64,000 bases of DNA from Termitomyces sp. T153 (taxonomy: Eukaryota > Basidiomycota > Agaricomycetes > Agaricales > Lyophyllaceae), in the NCBI GenBank assembly GCA_018296165.2, contig JACKQL020000013.1:124001-188000 (forward strand), in the 5' to 3' direction. A program made the translations under genes and the position numbers. This document shows positions 11,684 to 23,231 of this stretch, one piece after another. Each line of letters begins with the position of its first letter. Position 1 is the stretch's first letter. Below the pieces are notes generated by a model. The model saw nothing but the letters and a program-made list of their open reading frames with translations. It was not told where the DNA came from and made no database searches.

Positions 11684-14417
11684 ATGGAACAGAAGATACG
11701 ATCTGGAGACAATATCTTACGAGTGATACCTCCTCCGGGAGCGCCGGCCATGTACGTACAAAGTTCCTCCAGAAACCTATGATCTCAAGTCAAGCATTAT
11801 CATCCCAGATCACCGAAAGAAGGCCAGGAAAATGTCCTCATTACATCTGCTCTACCATATTGCAATAATGTGCCTCATCTAGGTGAGTTTGCACTCTGGA
11901 AACACGCGACGACATATTGAGTTGGTTGAAGGGAATATCATCGGATCTACACTTAGCGCCGATGTATTCAGCCGGTGAGTCCTTGTGCTTTCAACAGATA
12001 GGCAAGGGTTAACAATTGATCGTAGCTATAATCGTAAATATTTCTCGCTCCTTGTCGTTCCCGATCCTCGTTAACTCCTACGACAGGCACAAGAAATAGG
12101 ACTACGTTGTATATCTGTGGGACCGATGAGTATGGAACAGCAACAGAGACTCAGGCGCTCAAAGAAAATATCACTCCGCGTGAACTTTGCAACAAATACA
12201 ACGCACTTCACACAGATACATATCAGTGGTTTGATATAGGGTAAAAGATCCCGAGTCGTCTGAAATCCGCTAACATGAACTTAAACTCAGATTTGATTAC
12301 TTTGGTCGGACATCTACCGCATTACACACTGAGTAAACATTTCGTGCTTTCCAAAACAAAAAATCTTATTCCGACGTGTTAGGATCTCACAATCAATATT
12401 TTCAAATCTTGGAAAGAATGGATACCTTGAAAAACAACATAAAGAACAAACCTATTGTGAAAGCTGTCCCAAGTAGGTATACTCGAGTCGTTACAATCCC
12501 AAACCCCTGATAAGTTCCTAGATTTTTGGCAGACAGGTTTGTGGAGGGAATATGTCCTCATTGTGGTTATGAGGTAAGACGCATATTTTTTTTGATTACG
12601 ACTTTTTCTCAACTTCGACCAGGATGCTCGTGGCGATCAATGCGATGGCTGCAGTCGGACGTTAGATGCAATAGAACTGATCAAGCCTCGCTGTTTAGTT
12701 GACAAGGCTCACGTCGTTACAACGAAATCATCAGCGCATATGTACCTCAAATTAGATGTTATTCAGCCGCAGACTGAAGAATGGATCAAACAGTCGTGGA
12801 AGACTGGGAAATGGTCACCCAACGCTGTCATTAACGGAGATGGCGCAATTATCGACCCTCGTTTGAAGGGTGGCCTCATTCCTACTCCTTTAACCCGCGA
12901 TCTGACGTGGGGTGTACCCGTTCCTACTGAGTTTCAGACAGAAGAACAAGGGATGAAGGGAAAAGTTCTTTGTACGTACAGATCCTGTGCCACTGGTATC
13001 TCTTATTGATTTCAGTTTAGATGTCTGGGTCAGTAGTATTCGCCCATGGGTCTACCTTTTTCTGACTCCTCATAGTTTGATGCTCCCGTCGGGTACCCGA
13101 GTATAACTGCAAACTATACTCCGGAATGGAAGCAGTGGTGGTTTAATCCTAGCAATGTACGCTTATATCAGTTCATGGGCAAAGACAACGTCTATTTCCA
13201 CACTGTATATTGGCCATCGGTTCAAATTGGAGACGGCCGGAACTGGACGATGCTTCACCATCTCTCAACTACGGGTGCGTGTCTGAAACGGATGCATAAA
13301 TCACGTTCTCATTGGTGAACCAATGTAGAGTATCTGAACTACGAGGGCGGAAAGTTCTCGAAGAGTAAGAATCGGGGTGTATTCGGACCAGCAGCAAGAG
13401 AGACTGGAATTCCTGCATCCGTATGGCGTTATTATTTGTTGTCGACTCGCCCAGAGACAGCTGACGCCATGTTCTCATGGTCGGACTGTGTAAGTGTAAC
13501 ATACATCTGTATATATGTACTCACTTTTATGTAAGGTTGCTGCTAACAACAACGTTTTGCTGAACAAGTAAGATTCCCCATGCAGTTCATACAGTTTTTG
13601 ACACTTATTGATCCTCTTCAGTTTCGGGAACTTCATTAATCGAGCTCTGAAATTTGTCTCGGCTCTCTATGACGGCGTGATCCCTGATGGAGGTGATGAG
13701 CCCGGTCCTCTATCACCAAATGACGAATACGACGCTGAGTTTGTCGCTTCCGTCAACGGACTTCTCAAGGATTACATAGACGCTATGGAGGCTGTGAAAC
13801 TGCGTCTTGGTCTTCAGACTGTCATGCTCATCTCCATGCGAGGGAATAACTACCTGCAATCCTCTGGCCTCAACAAAGCGTTGAAGGCTTCTGACCCTAA
13901 ACGATGTGCTCAGGTTGTTTCACGTGCGGTGAACCTGATCTACGTGCTTTCGGCCCTGGTTTATCCCTTCATGCCAGCCACCTCTGACTCTATCCTTGCC
14001 CAACTTAATGCGCCCGCTCGCGTCGTACCCGAGGTTCTGAGCACAGATATCCTCGCAGGCCATACAATTGGCAAGCCCGAACACCTGTTCAAGAAAATCG
14101 AGGACAACATGGTCGACGTTTGGAGGGTGAAGTTCGGAGGCGCACCTGAAGAAACCGCTCCAGAGGTTGCGAAAGCTACCAAGAAGGGTAAAGGTTCCAA
14201 AAAGGCTGCGTCCCAGGTTATCACCGATCCTAACGTGCCCAAAACGCCGGAGATCTTAGCTCTGGAAGCAAAGATCGCCGAACAGGGACAGGTGGTTCGT
14301 GGGTTGAAGGGGCAGACGCCCCGGACGGCTGAGCTTGATACTCAGATAAAAGATGAGGTCGATGGGCTCAAGAAATTGAAGACAGAGCTAGAGCATCTTC
14401 TATCAACTGCAAGTTAA
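11684..14417 (+). CDS. Methionyl-tRNA synthetase, cytosolic type
   Basis: Class I synthetase charging tRNA-Met for initiation and elongation. The exon chain begins [18 protein letters not shown], then [19 protein letters not shown] (HIGH-type ATP site region), [20 protein letters not shown], a zinc-knuckle region with CPHCG and [40 protein letters not shown], and [20 protein letters not shown], where FSKSKN is the KMSKS loop. The long last exon (about 13620-14417) is the anticodon-binding domain ([13 protein letters not shown]) plus a Lys-rich linker and a C-terminal helical hairpin ([18 protein letters not shown]) resembling a WHEP tRNA-binding domain. The absence of a targeting peptide suggests the cytosolic enzyme. 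The stop is TAA at 14415-14417. Many short introns interrupt the first half. Confidence 0.95.
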
Positions 14418-14795
14418 TCAGGATCTTCACATAGACTTGGTATTAGCAATGATGGGTGTCATGAAAAGATTTTTGAATCCGCACTCTCAGCACTCGACAT
14501 TCAACTTCGATGCGCATAAGTTATGTCTGGTAAAACGGTCAGGATAACGATAGTTATCTATGTTGATCAATGTTCAGAACATTCAGAAGGTTAAGCAACG
14601 TCACGAATATTCACAGTACAGACCCCATCAACACAGAAAACTTCATCAATGATAGGATCTAATATTCGATGTGCGGCAACAGAATCGTCGAGTGTCAGAC
14701 GTCCTTCTTTTTTGGGTCCCCCAGCTCAATATTTGGATGTGACACCAATGTGACACCTAAGTATCTGTCATTGTCGCGTCCACAAGGATATGTAA

Positions 14796-14874
14796 GTCGC
14801 GTCGCGTCGCGTCGTGATTCTAAACAAACACCGACTTAAGACGCAGTACTAGTGTCATCGATCATCGATCATCA
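14796..14874. repeat. Short tandem repeats upstream of the helicase gene
   Basis: A GTCGC pentamer is repeated almost four times at 14796-14814, and an ATCATCG-type repeat lies at about 14855-14874, within 90 bp of the helicase ATG. Simple-sequence slippage is the likely origin. Confidence 0.7.
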
Positions 14875-14887
14875 ACTGTCTGGCGGC

Positions 14888-17800
14888 ATGAACAATGCAC
14901 AGCGGCCCGCAGCACAGTCTCTCTTGGCAGGCCTCAATTCTGCTCAGCTCAAAGGTAGAAACCCCTGCCAGTGCCCACGAGAGCATTACCGGGCGTTGGT
15001 TTGACCATTTTCATTCCTTGCAGCCGTTCAGTTTACGCCCCATGCTCCAATACAAATTTTGGCAGGACCTGGCAGTGGGAAAACCAGGGTGAGTGGATAA
15101 TGCTCTATTTCATGTGTTCGAAACGCTTCATTCTCTGTCAGGTGTTAACATCTCGAATCGCGTACATGATTCTTCAACACTCGATCTCACCCTCCTCTAT
15201 ATGTGCAGTTACCTTTACTAATAAGGCTGCGAATGAAATGCGACAACGACTGAAGAAGCTAATTGGCCCTGGACGTACTGAATTACTAAAAATGGGAACT
15301 TTCCACGCGCTCTGTGCTCGCTTTTTGCGCATACACTCATCTCTCGTGGGGTTAGACGCGAACTTTACCATTTGTGATGCCGACGAGAGGTACGTATCTC
15401 CGCTGAATGAGATCAGATGTTATGGATTTGGATTACTGGCAGCGGGAAGATTATAGCGGCAATCCTCAAGAAACACAAGGACTACCTTGAAGAGAGAAGG
15501 ATTGTGCTCACCGAGAATGGTGCCCAATCTATTATTTCCAAGGCGAAGGCTAAGGGGCAGACCCCCAATGAAGTTCTGCGTAAGGCCGGGGTAACTCGAA
15601 TTCGCTCGGTGAATGCTCCGCCCGACTCGAACGATGCACCAAGACACAATCAACTCGAATACGTCGTTGGCATAACCTACGAAGAGTATGAACTCACGCT
15701 TCGGCGTAACAACTCTCTCGATTTCGACGATCTCTTGCTGTACGGAGTCAAACTCTTTCGTGGCTTCAAGCAAACCGTATCTTGGTGTAAATATGTTCTA
15801 GTTGACGAGTTGTAAGTATGAACATTCGTTGATTGATTCTATCCTGATCGGTCAAACACTAGTCAAGATACCAACACCACTCAGTATTCACTCATGGTTG
15901 CCCTTGCGATACACAAATGTGTCACAGTAGTTGGGGATCCCGACCAATCTAGTTCGTGTTGTCTTATCCATCATGTACAATATGGACACTAAGATCTCTC
16001 TCAGTATACGGATGGCGATCTGCCGAAGTAGAAAATCTAGCCAAGATGTGTAGAGGTGACCTTGATTTTGTTGTTCCTCTGACTTGTTTATGAGACTTGT
16101 TGCAAAGATTTTGATGGCGCACAACAAATATTGCTTGAGCAAAACTATCGCTCTACCGCATCTATCTTGAAAGCTAGCCTGGCCATAGTCTCCCAGGGTA
16201 CGTTTCGTCGCTGATACTGTAGTTCCTTCGAATTTCATTTCACAGCATGCCATTTCTGTAGATAAGAATCGCATCCCAAAATCTCTACATACTTCGCATC
16301 CTTCCGGCTCCACTCCGTTCCTTCATTGCTTCTCTACTGAACACGCAGAAGCCCTCTTCATTGCAGTTGAAATCAAGAGAATCATTTCTCACATGGGAGG
16401 TGCTCTTTCGTGGGGAGATGTGGCGATCTTGCGTGAGTTCGTTCTTATAAACACTTTCTTCGGACTCAATCTGTCATAGTTCGCTTCAATGCTCTTTCTC
16501 GTACCATCGAAGGTGAATTGCAAAAGCACGGCATCCCCAGTAGGGTTCTCGGTGGACACAAATTCTTCGAACGGCAAGAGGTTTGTCTTTACTAGTTGAC
16601 CATTACAGAGCTGTGATATTTGGTATCATTTTTCAGGTCAAAAATATTCTGGCATACCTACAGCTTATCGATAATCCAGATTTTAATCCTGCCCTGGTTC
16701 GTGCATGTCATGTGCCAAGTCGGGGCATCGGTGAGAAGGTAAGACTTTTACAACTTTGAATACTATCAATGACCATTCCGCCAGACGTTACAAGAGATCA
16801 CTGCGAGGGCTGAAAAATCCAAAGTTTCGCAATTATCTATCATGGAGAGCATTTGTGATGGAAGATCGCCTGACATGAAGCCTGCTGTGAAGCGGAAATT
16901 ATCTTCTTTCGTATCAGTCATCCGGAAGCTGCGTGATCTCGCCAACAAGGTAATTTTTCCTCGAGTGGTGTTTTTGGATTGGAACTCCACGTTCGATATC
17001 AGGGTACGTCCCCTGCAGATTTGATTCGACGCCTCGTCGACTTGGTTGGCTTCGAAGACCACTTGAAGAAAACTCAGCCTGACTGGGAAGGCCGATGGGA
17101 GAACGTTAAGGAATTGATAACATTCGCGACCGAGATCGCAACCAACATCACTGCTGTTGCCGAGCAAACTGTGACTAACGAAGATCCTGAGTGGGTACCG
17201 TTTGGTTAGTATGCCTGGCATTATTGGTTGATCATACATATTCAATAGGGAGACGCCGCTTCGGTCGTTCCTCCAAGCCACCATGCTGTCGTCCGAGGGC
17301 GATAATCAAAACGAAGAAGAGAGCAAAGATGTGAGTTCCAAGGTTCAATATTGCATCCTACTACATTAGATTTATTGCGATGTTATAGAAAGTCACTATC
17401 TCAACATGTCATGCTGCAAAAGGTTTGGAATGGCCGATAGTCATTATTCCATCTGGTAATTATTTGGGCTCTTGGATCCACCTTTGGCTCAACGATAATG
17501 TTCATAGCTGAGGACGGTACTTTCCCTTTTGCTCGTTCTGAGGACGAAGACGAAGAAAGGTCAGTCCACTCTTAGGGAAACTTACCTGCATCCGTCCTGG
17601 GTTAACAGTGTAATATAGACGTTTGCTCTACGTTGCTTGTACTCGTGCACAGGGATTGTTATACCTCTCTTACACTGCAAGCCGTAGTATTGCTGGAAAC
17701 AGAATGAACAGGGTAATGACGCCTTTCGTCTCGATAGTACAATGGGACGATCCTGTGAGTATACTTCAACTGCATTCAAAAGCTGGGGCAAATGCTAATC

Positions 17801-18770
17801 ACGCTACAGACTATTTTCATGGATCTCCAGCCAACGTTCTCACCTGGTGACCGGAAAGTGATCTGTGATATCCTAAATAGGCCCCTACCTTCTGAGTCGG
17901 ATGTCGCAGAACGCGTTGCGGAATTGTAGGTTTCCTCATTTTGTTCCCCAATTTACTGACTTGTGGTTCAGTGAAAGGACGACATCCCATCACTTGATGG
18001 ATGACTTCATTCAGCTATCGGAGACGCCATTTTCCAATGCGCCAGTCAATCTAGCGGATCTTACAACCACCTTTACTTCGTCAAGTACTGTTTTACGAAC
18101 AACGAGTGGTACGGTTTCGTCGACGTCCTCAAAGCCGACATCTTTCCGTCAGTCATGTCCTCCGGGTGATCCGTCTCGTCTTGCGAACGGACTCTGCGGG
18201 ATGGTTACCCAACCTGTTCAGGACTCTCCATGGGAGGATGCGTTTGCATCTACGAGATCTCTTTCAGGTCAGACGGTCGCCAATTTTCGTCCACAAACTT
18301 CCTCATCTCCACTTGGCTCTGCAACTGCCGCGGCCAGGTATACCGAGTCTATTCCAAGGCCCGCACTCCGACCGACTTCTGATAATAGTAGCTCGAGGAT
18401 TTTACCGCGTGTGTCTGATCCGTCGGTGACAAGCAAAAATTCGGCCTCATGGCCATCTCGATCTGTTCAGCAGCAAGCTGTGTCCTCGCGACCAAAGATT
18501 AGTGTTACAAAAGAGTGCGCCCTGCCGGCAAAATTGCAATTGCATCCTCTTCTGTGTGCAACAGACTCACGTTCAAGTTCTCCACATCGTCATGAGAACG
18601 TCATGCCCGCTCAAGCACTTATTGTGGCGTCACCTCCCAATCCTGGCTCTACGGCTGGTGCCCCTCCATTAAAAACTTATGCTGCACCTCAGAGTACGAA
18701 GCGGCGTCTGGGGATGGGACGCGGCACAGGAGGATATGCCAACAAGAAATTCAAACCCCCAGGGTCCTAA
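14888..18770 (+). CDS. SRS2: UvrD/Rep-family DNA helicase, Srs2-like
   Basis: ATP-dependent 3'-5' DNA helicase of superfamily 1A, the family of yeast Srs2, which strips Rad51 from single-stranded DNA and limits recombination. Starting at ATG 14888 the motifs appear in order: LNSAQLKAV (Q motif), ILAGPGSGKTR (Walker A, across an intron), AVTFTNKAANEMRQRL, GTFHALCARFLR, SLDFDDLLL, YVLVDE then QDTN (Walker B), VVGDPDQS with YGWRSAEV, LEQNYRSTASIL, LGGHKFFER, TCHAAKGLEWPIVIIP, and RRLLYVACTRA (motif VI). The C-terminal tail of about 280 residues is Ser/Pro-rich, of low complexity and ends GMGRGTGGYANKKFKPPGS; in Srs2 this part binds PCNA/SUMO and Rad51, but no such motif is claimed here. About fifteen short introns. 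Srs2 orthology, rather than another UvrD member, is likely but not proven. Confidence 0.88.
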
Positions 18771-19541
18771 ACCGCGCGCAACTCATTACTTCGGACTGAT
18801 CTTTGCATTGGATGTAAAATATGCACTTCTGCTGTCACATTAACATACACGTGTATTGTATTATAACGATGTTGTAATTTCGAGGGAACCTGTGCAGAAT
18901 GATATCATGAGTCATTATCAAAAAGATGGCACACGGTAAAAATCAGAAGTCGAAGGTGTCCACAGCTCCGGTGAAGGCGCATTGGTAGTCTAACATGCTA
19001 TATGACTGTGTGGCACGAGGCCCATCACGGCGGGGAAGAGAGCGAAGGATATGATAGATTCACACTGGGTATACCATCTGTGTTACATCGACCCGCGTAG
19101 GAGACGAAAGCAAAAAAAATCTGTTTATTACACGTGGTGCGGACAAACACTGCAATCACCGCGGAAGATGCCGTCATTGATTAAGGCGTTCTCAGACTTC
19201 GGGCTGACTGGGCCTCATGTTTCCCGTGAGGCAACTAGCTGGTGATCCGAAAGCGCTCGTCTTAGTTAGAAGGGGAAGTTTTTCTCTTTCCCTCTTTTTT
19301 CTGCGTCAAAATCATATCTCTCGTGTCCCAGTGATGTGTCCATAAACTGCTTGCCCGCCTCGTTATAGAAATAGGCTGCCTGACCCCACGCCGATCCCCT
19401 CATAGATTATCGTATCGCCAATCGTGCACATTACACCTTTCGCACCCTTCGGTCTATTGTATCGGTTTCATTTTCCCCGTGTTTTGTCCTCGTGAATTAC
19501 ACAAGGTATTGTAATGGGTCTTATTCTTTCGTGTACATAAG
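18771..19541. other. Intergenic region helicase / Hsp20-domain gene
   Basis: No supported gene. The last 280 bases contain a strong pyrimidine tract (TTTTTCTCTTTCCCTCTTTT) typical of a fungal promoter or 5' leader for the gene starting at 19542. Confidence 0.4.
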
Positions 19542-20499
19542 ATGAACGTACCCAAGACAGCTCCTTCGTCTTCATCTCTCACATCACCCTTCCTCCAATT
19601 CCAAAAATTGTCGATGCCCACTCAGTCTACTAATATCCAGAACAATCATCTCAACATCCCCTCAGACGCCCTTCGCAAGTCATGCAACAAAGTTAATGAC
19701 TCACCTGTTACGCCGGCTGTCACCGGGATCATATACCCGTCTACACCTTTGGATTCGAACACAGAGGCCGAGACGAGTGTCTATCGTCCCCCTGTCAACC
19801 ATTTCTATAAGCATCCCAACGTCGCGGCATCTAACATTGATGACCCATTGCCTCGTCCTCTTTCGGAGGGACATTCCCTAGACAAGCTCTGGAGCACAAT
19901 CCGACAACAAAAGGAGCGCAAGATGGCTAAAGAAAAGCCAAAGGTGCAATCGCTCGAAGAACGCGCCAACGATCTCTCCTGGTCGGACCCACTCCCAGTC
20001 GACATTCCCGTTCTGGAATCTAATGTCCCCGATCCGAAAACCCTAAAGAAACGCAAATCGATGTATGTCTCTTCACTTCGTATGAAATCAAGGAAGGTCA
20101 TTTTCTGTGATCCGTTTTAGCTCGTCCTATCGTGAATCTTCTGATGGTCGAACAATGGTGGTCACGTTTGATCTCGATAACGTCGCGAAGCAAGATGTCC
20201 ACGTTAGCTTTCAGCGGAACCGTTTAATTATCACTTGGGCAACCGCTGAGATCAATGAATGGGAAGACAAAGGTGTCATATATCGAGAGCGTCTTGAAAG
20301 ACATCACCACAGGACGCTTCCATTGGCAGAAGGCACGAAGGTATGCAAATTTCAGTATTCATTCTTCAAGGGCTTATGTTCATTCACTCGATAGTTCGAA
20401 GAAATCCGTGGCATTATGAGTGAACGGCAGCTAATATTACGATACCCCCTCGCGCGATGCGTGAGGGTTGAATCACGTTCCAGGTCTGGGGATTCTTGA
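19542..20499 (+). CDS. Protein with C-terminal Hsp20/alpha-crystallin-like domain
   Basis: Three exons. Exon 1 encodes about 175 residues rich in Ser, Thr, Pro and Asn with a charged stretch (STIRQQKERKMAKEKPK). After an intron (GTATGTCTC to TTTTAG, ending near 20120) the frame continues with SSYRESSDGRTMVVTFDLDN, VSFQRNRLIITW and GVIYRERLERHHHRTLPLA; a second intron starts at about 20341, and the last exon reads FEEIRGIMSERQLILRYP and ends with a stop at 20497-20499. The beta-strand order, the ERxxxRxxPL-type segment and the final L-x-L-x-(Y/V)P match an alpha-crystallin core like that of small heat-shock chaperones. The long disordered N-terminus is unlike classical small heat-shock proteins, so chaperone activity is inferred. 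The next gene is convergent, about 110 bp away. Confidence 0.75.
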
Positions 20500-20611
20500 A
20501 CGACAAACAATGTGCATTTGTATGAGGACAAGTGGAAGACGATTTACAATATCAACATTTTGTATAATAGACCCATCTGTGCATCCAGCAGTTCTTGCGG
20601 GAGAAGTGCAA

Positions 20612-22310
20612 TCACGACCGAGACTTTGAGAGTTGAATGTGTGAAGTGGCCTGAGTGTACGCCAACAAAGCAGCATTTATATCGAAAGACACAGAAGGCG
20701 GTACATATGGGGGGAATTCTTCTTGCGAGCTAGAGCAGATATCATCTGACACATCTAGTGAAGTACGCTCGAACGGATTGATTGTATTTGCATGTAAATA
20801 GCCTGGGTGACCATTGAAGCAGGCCGATGGTTGATCATGTAGAGGTCGTCTAGCTCCATCGGAACACGAAGATCCTGCCAGTGTCGTGCAGTCACAACTC
20901 GTCAAAAGAGGCTGTTCCACTCCAGACTCGGAAGTTGATTCGCTGGCAACAAAAGATTCTGTGGATACTTGATGTTGCGTGCGAGATGTGTTCGCCTCTT
21001 CAGCTTGCGTGGCAGCCCGGACTCTTTTTATAAATCCTTCGAGAAAGGAACCAAGAGGTTTGAGATGTTTGTCGGAAGAAGTCGTCTTAGAGCACGATGA
21101 CGAAGCTTGTGTCATTACAACGATAGGGGTCAAGGATTCAAGCACTTCGAGAGCAGGTTCAGGGACACTACCAGGCGACGGTGATTTCACGAATGGAACA
21201 TTCGGAGACGAGAGGAAGCAGGATTGGTTTGGAGACACAATTCCTGTATGGTCTGCGGGGACGAAAATTAGTGGAGCGGTAGTGGGGCATTCAGATTCTT
21301 GTTCGTGGTCGGATGAAGGTAGTGCCTTGCGCTTGATACTAAAAATTCACACATCAGAAGGATTCTTGAGCATCTTGGCCAGGAGAGAAGGGAGACCTGG
21401 TAGTATGGAACTTCTTGTTATAGGCCTCTTCTACATCCGCTAGAGGTACGAAAACTAGGGGAGCGCAGTAAGCAGGTTGTTTGCGATTGGAAGACCCGGG
21501 CGTCTTCGATAGCCTACGACTTGCTTCATTCTCATGCGTGTACTTTCTGAAGGTATTCCAGGTACTTAGCGGATGGTATTGTGCACCAGCAGATCCATCG
21601 ACGAGTTCTTTCTTTGTCTTTGTAGATTTAGAGAATGACGAGGTACGAAAAGGAACTCCCTTGGCATTTGCAGTATTCCATAACCGAATTGCTCGAGGTT
21701 TGGGTTTGGGTTTTGCGGAGTCACTGTTCAGTTGAATAGGAAGAAAATGTAAAGCAACTCGACTGAAGACATAGTCAATATTTTACGAGCTTACTATGAG
21801 TGCGAAAAGTGCTTTCCTATCCTTGACTTCTCCAGAAGTTTCGGGGCTTCGAGAGCAGTCGTCTTCATTGCATTCATCATCAGATTGAATAATTCGTCGA
21901 TTCCGGTATTTACGACCGTATTTTCGGACATGTATGCGTCCCTGTTCACGTACGTTCCTCCGCAGAAATGCTTCAACGGTGAGAGGTTCTGGTTCTGAGG
22001 AAAGATCGGATGTTTCAGGTGTGGTCTTGTTACAATGATCCAATTCATTCTTCGAGGGCAGGTCTTGAGGTAAGGGTGTCCATGGAGGGTAGTCAGTGGT
22101 GATCTCGGTGTCATTCTTGACGATAATAGTTGACGATACAGATGCAGCAATTGAGCCGATATTGCAGTAGAACCCGAGGCATGGGTCAATAGCAACTTGT
22201 CTCTTGCGTTTACGCATCATCTTTCGCCAAAAGCATGTTGCAAAGGTTCAAGTGCGTAGGTTTCTCGATAGACTAGTACTCACTGCAAACTGTGCTTCCT
22301 GGACAGACAT
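20612..22310 (-). CDS. Protein of unknown function, low complexity, basic N-terminus
   Basis: Not recognised. A consistent exon chain runs from ATG 22310 (MSVQEAQFA, intron, then MMRKRKRQVAIDPCLGFYC) through an exon with VEAFLRRNVREQGRIHVRKY and RKYRNRRIIQSDDE, a middle exon with PKPKPRAIRLWNTANAKGVP and HPLSTWNTFRKYTHENEA, and a last long exon rich in Ser/Thr/Pro/Glu ending HIQLSKSRS. The intron joining the last two exons (GTCTCC to TTTTTAG, 58 nt) has the usual length. Basic clusters (RKRKRQ, RKYGRKYRNRR) suggest nuclear localisation. No catalytic motif or coiled coil is evident. The gene is divergent from the metacaspase and convergent with the Hsp20-domain gene. Coding status rests on open frames and splice signals only. 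Confidence 0.55.
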
Positions 22311-23231
22311 TTCAAAAGAGGCGGCGGAAGGCAAAGTTAGTTCTGTGAACAAGCCCAAGCGTTATGGAAGCAGCGAGATAAGATCCAATGAAGAAGTGTG
22401 CAATTACATAACGTTGTGACATATACGGTTGTAACTTGTCACGTATTCAAGTACTTGTGATTCAGATTTGTGTTACAACAACGTTCTTGTACCATACACT
22501 TAATAAATACAGATACAGGTTGTTTGAACATGAAGAAGTTTGTGTTGGAACATGCTCAATCGCGCCGCGTCCGGTCCCTTCTTTGTACTCCAGAACGGGC
22601 AAATCTAGACAACATTTCCTCTCTGCCCCCCTCTGCGCCCTAATCATATTTCCTACCTTGCACTTTAGTTGGATTGAGCCTCTACAAAAGAGAATTAATT
22701 GTACGGATTGTGTTCCACTTTTAACTTGAACGTTAGTAGCGGAAAATTTGTTGACACATGACGAGAATCTGTAGGTGTTATAGAGATGCTCGGAAGTTGT
22801 TCTGAAAATGATGATTACAGCCGTGTTCAAGGAGAAGGTTTGTTGTCGACGATGAACGCGTCCAGCTCAAAAACCAATTTGTATCATAATCAGTCTGTCC
22901 GGTCGTGCACTTTTCGCCGATTCTTGGTCGATGCACGCCAAGATTTCGCGTTCCCTAATACATAGGCACGCGTGTCCAAAGGTGTCGAATCCTTCTTTTT
23001 GCTTACTTAGCCGCGTAAGAGCGTGTAAGCCATACATAAGCGAGGATAGTGTTCCACAGATAATGTCACGGTAGTGATCACTCGGGATTATCGTGCAGTT
23101 ATAGCCTTCTTGACCATATATATAGGTTGTACTATTCTTAGCACAGTCACTGGCTATGCAGCAGGCAATTGCCGGCTCTTAAACGGAACAAAACTTGAAC
23201 CTTGCACTCGAGGAACTGCAGTTAGACCAGG
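22311..23231. other. Divergent intergenic region, unknown gene / metacaspase
   Basis: About 920 bp with no supported gene. Presumed to hold both promoters and 5' leaders; no specific element is recognised. Confidence 0.35.

Noticed and set aside
17901..18770. A separate 289-codon gene at the end of the helicase
   Set aside because: The frame continues the helicase after a short intron, has no own promoter spacing, and forms the low-complexity C-terminal tail expected of Srs2-like proteins.
19051..19245. 64-codon plus-strand frame upstream of the Hsp20-domain gene
   Set aside because: Short, no domain, followed by a promoter-like pyrimidine tract; insufficient support.
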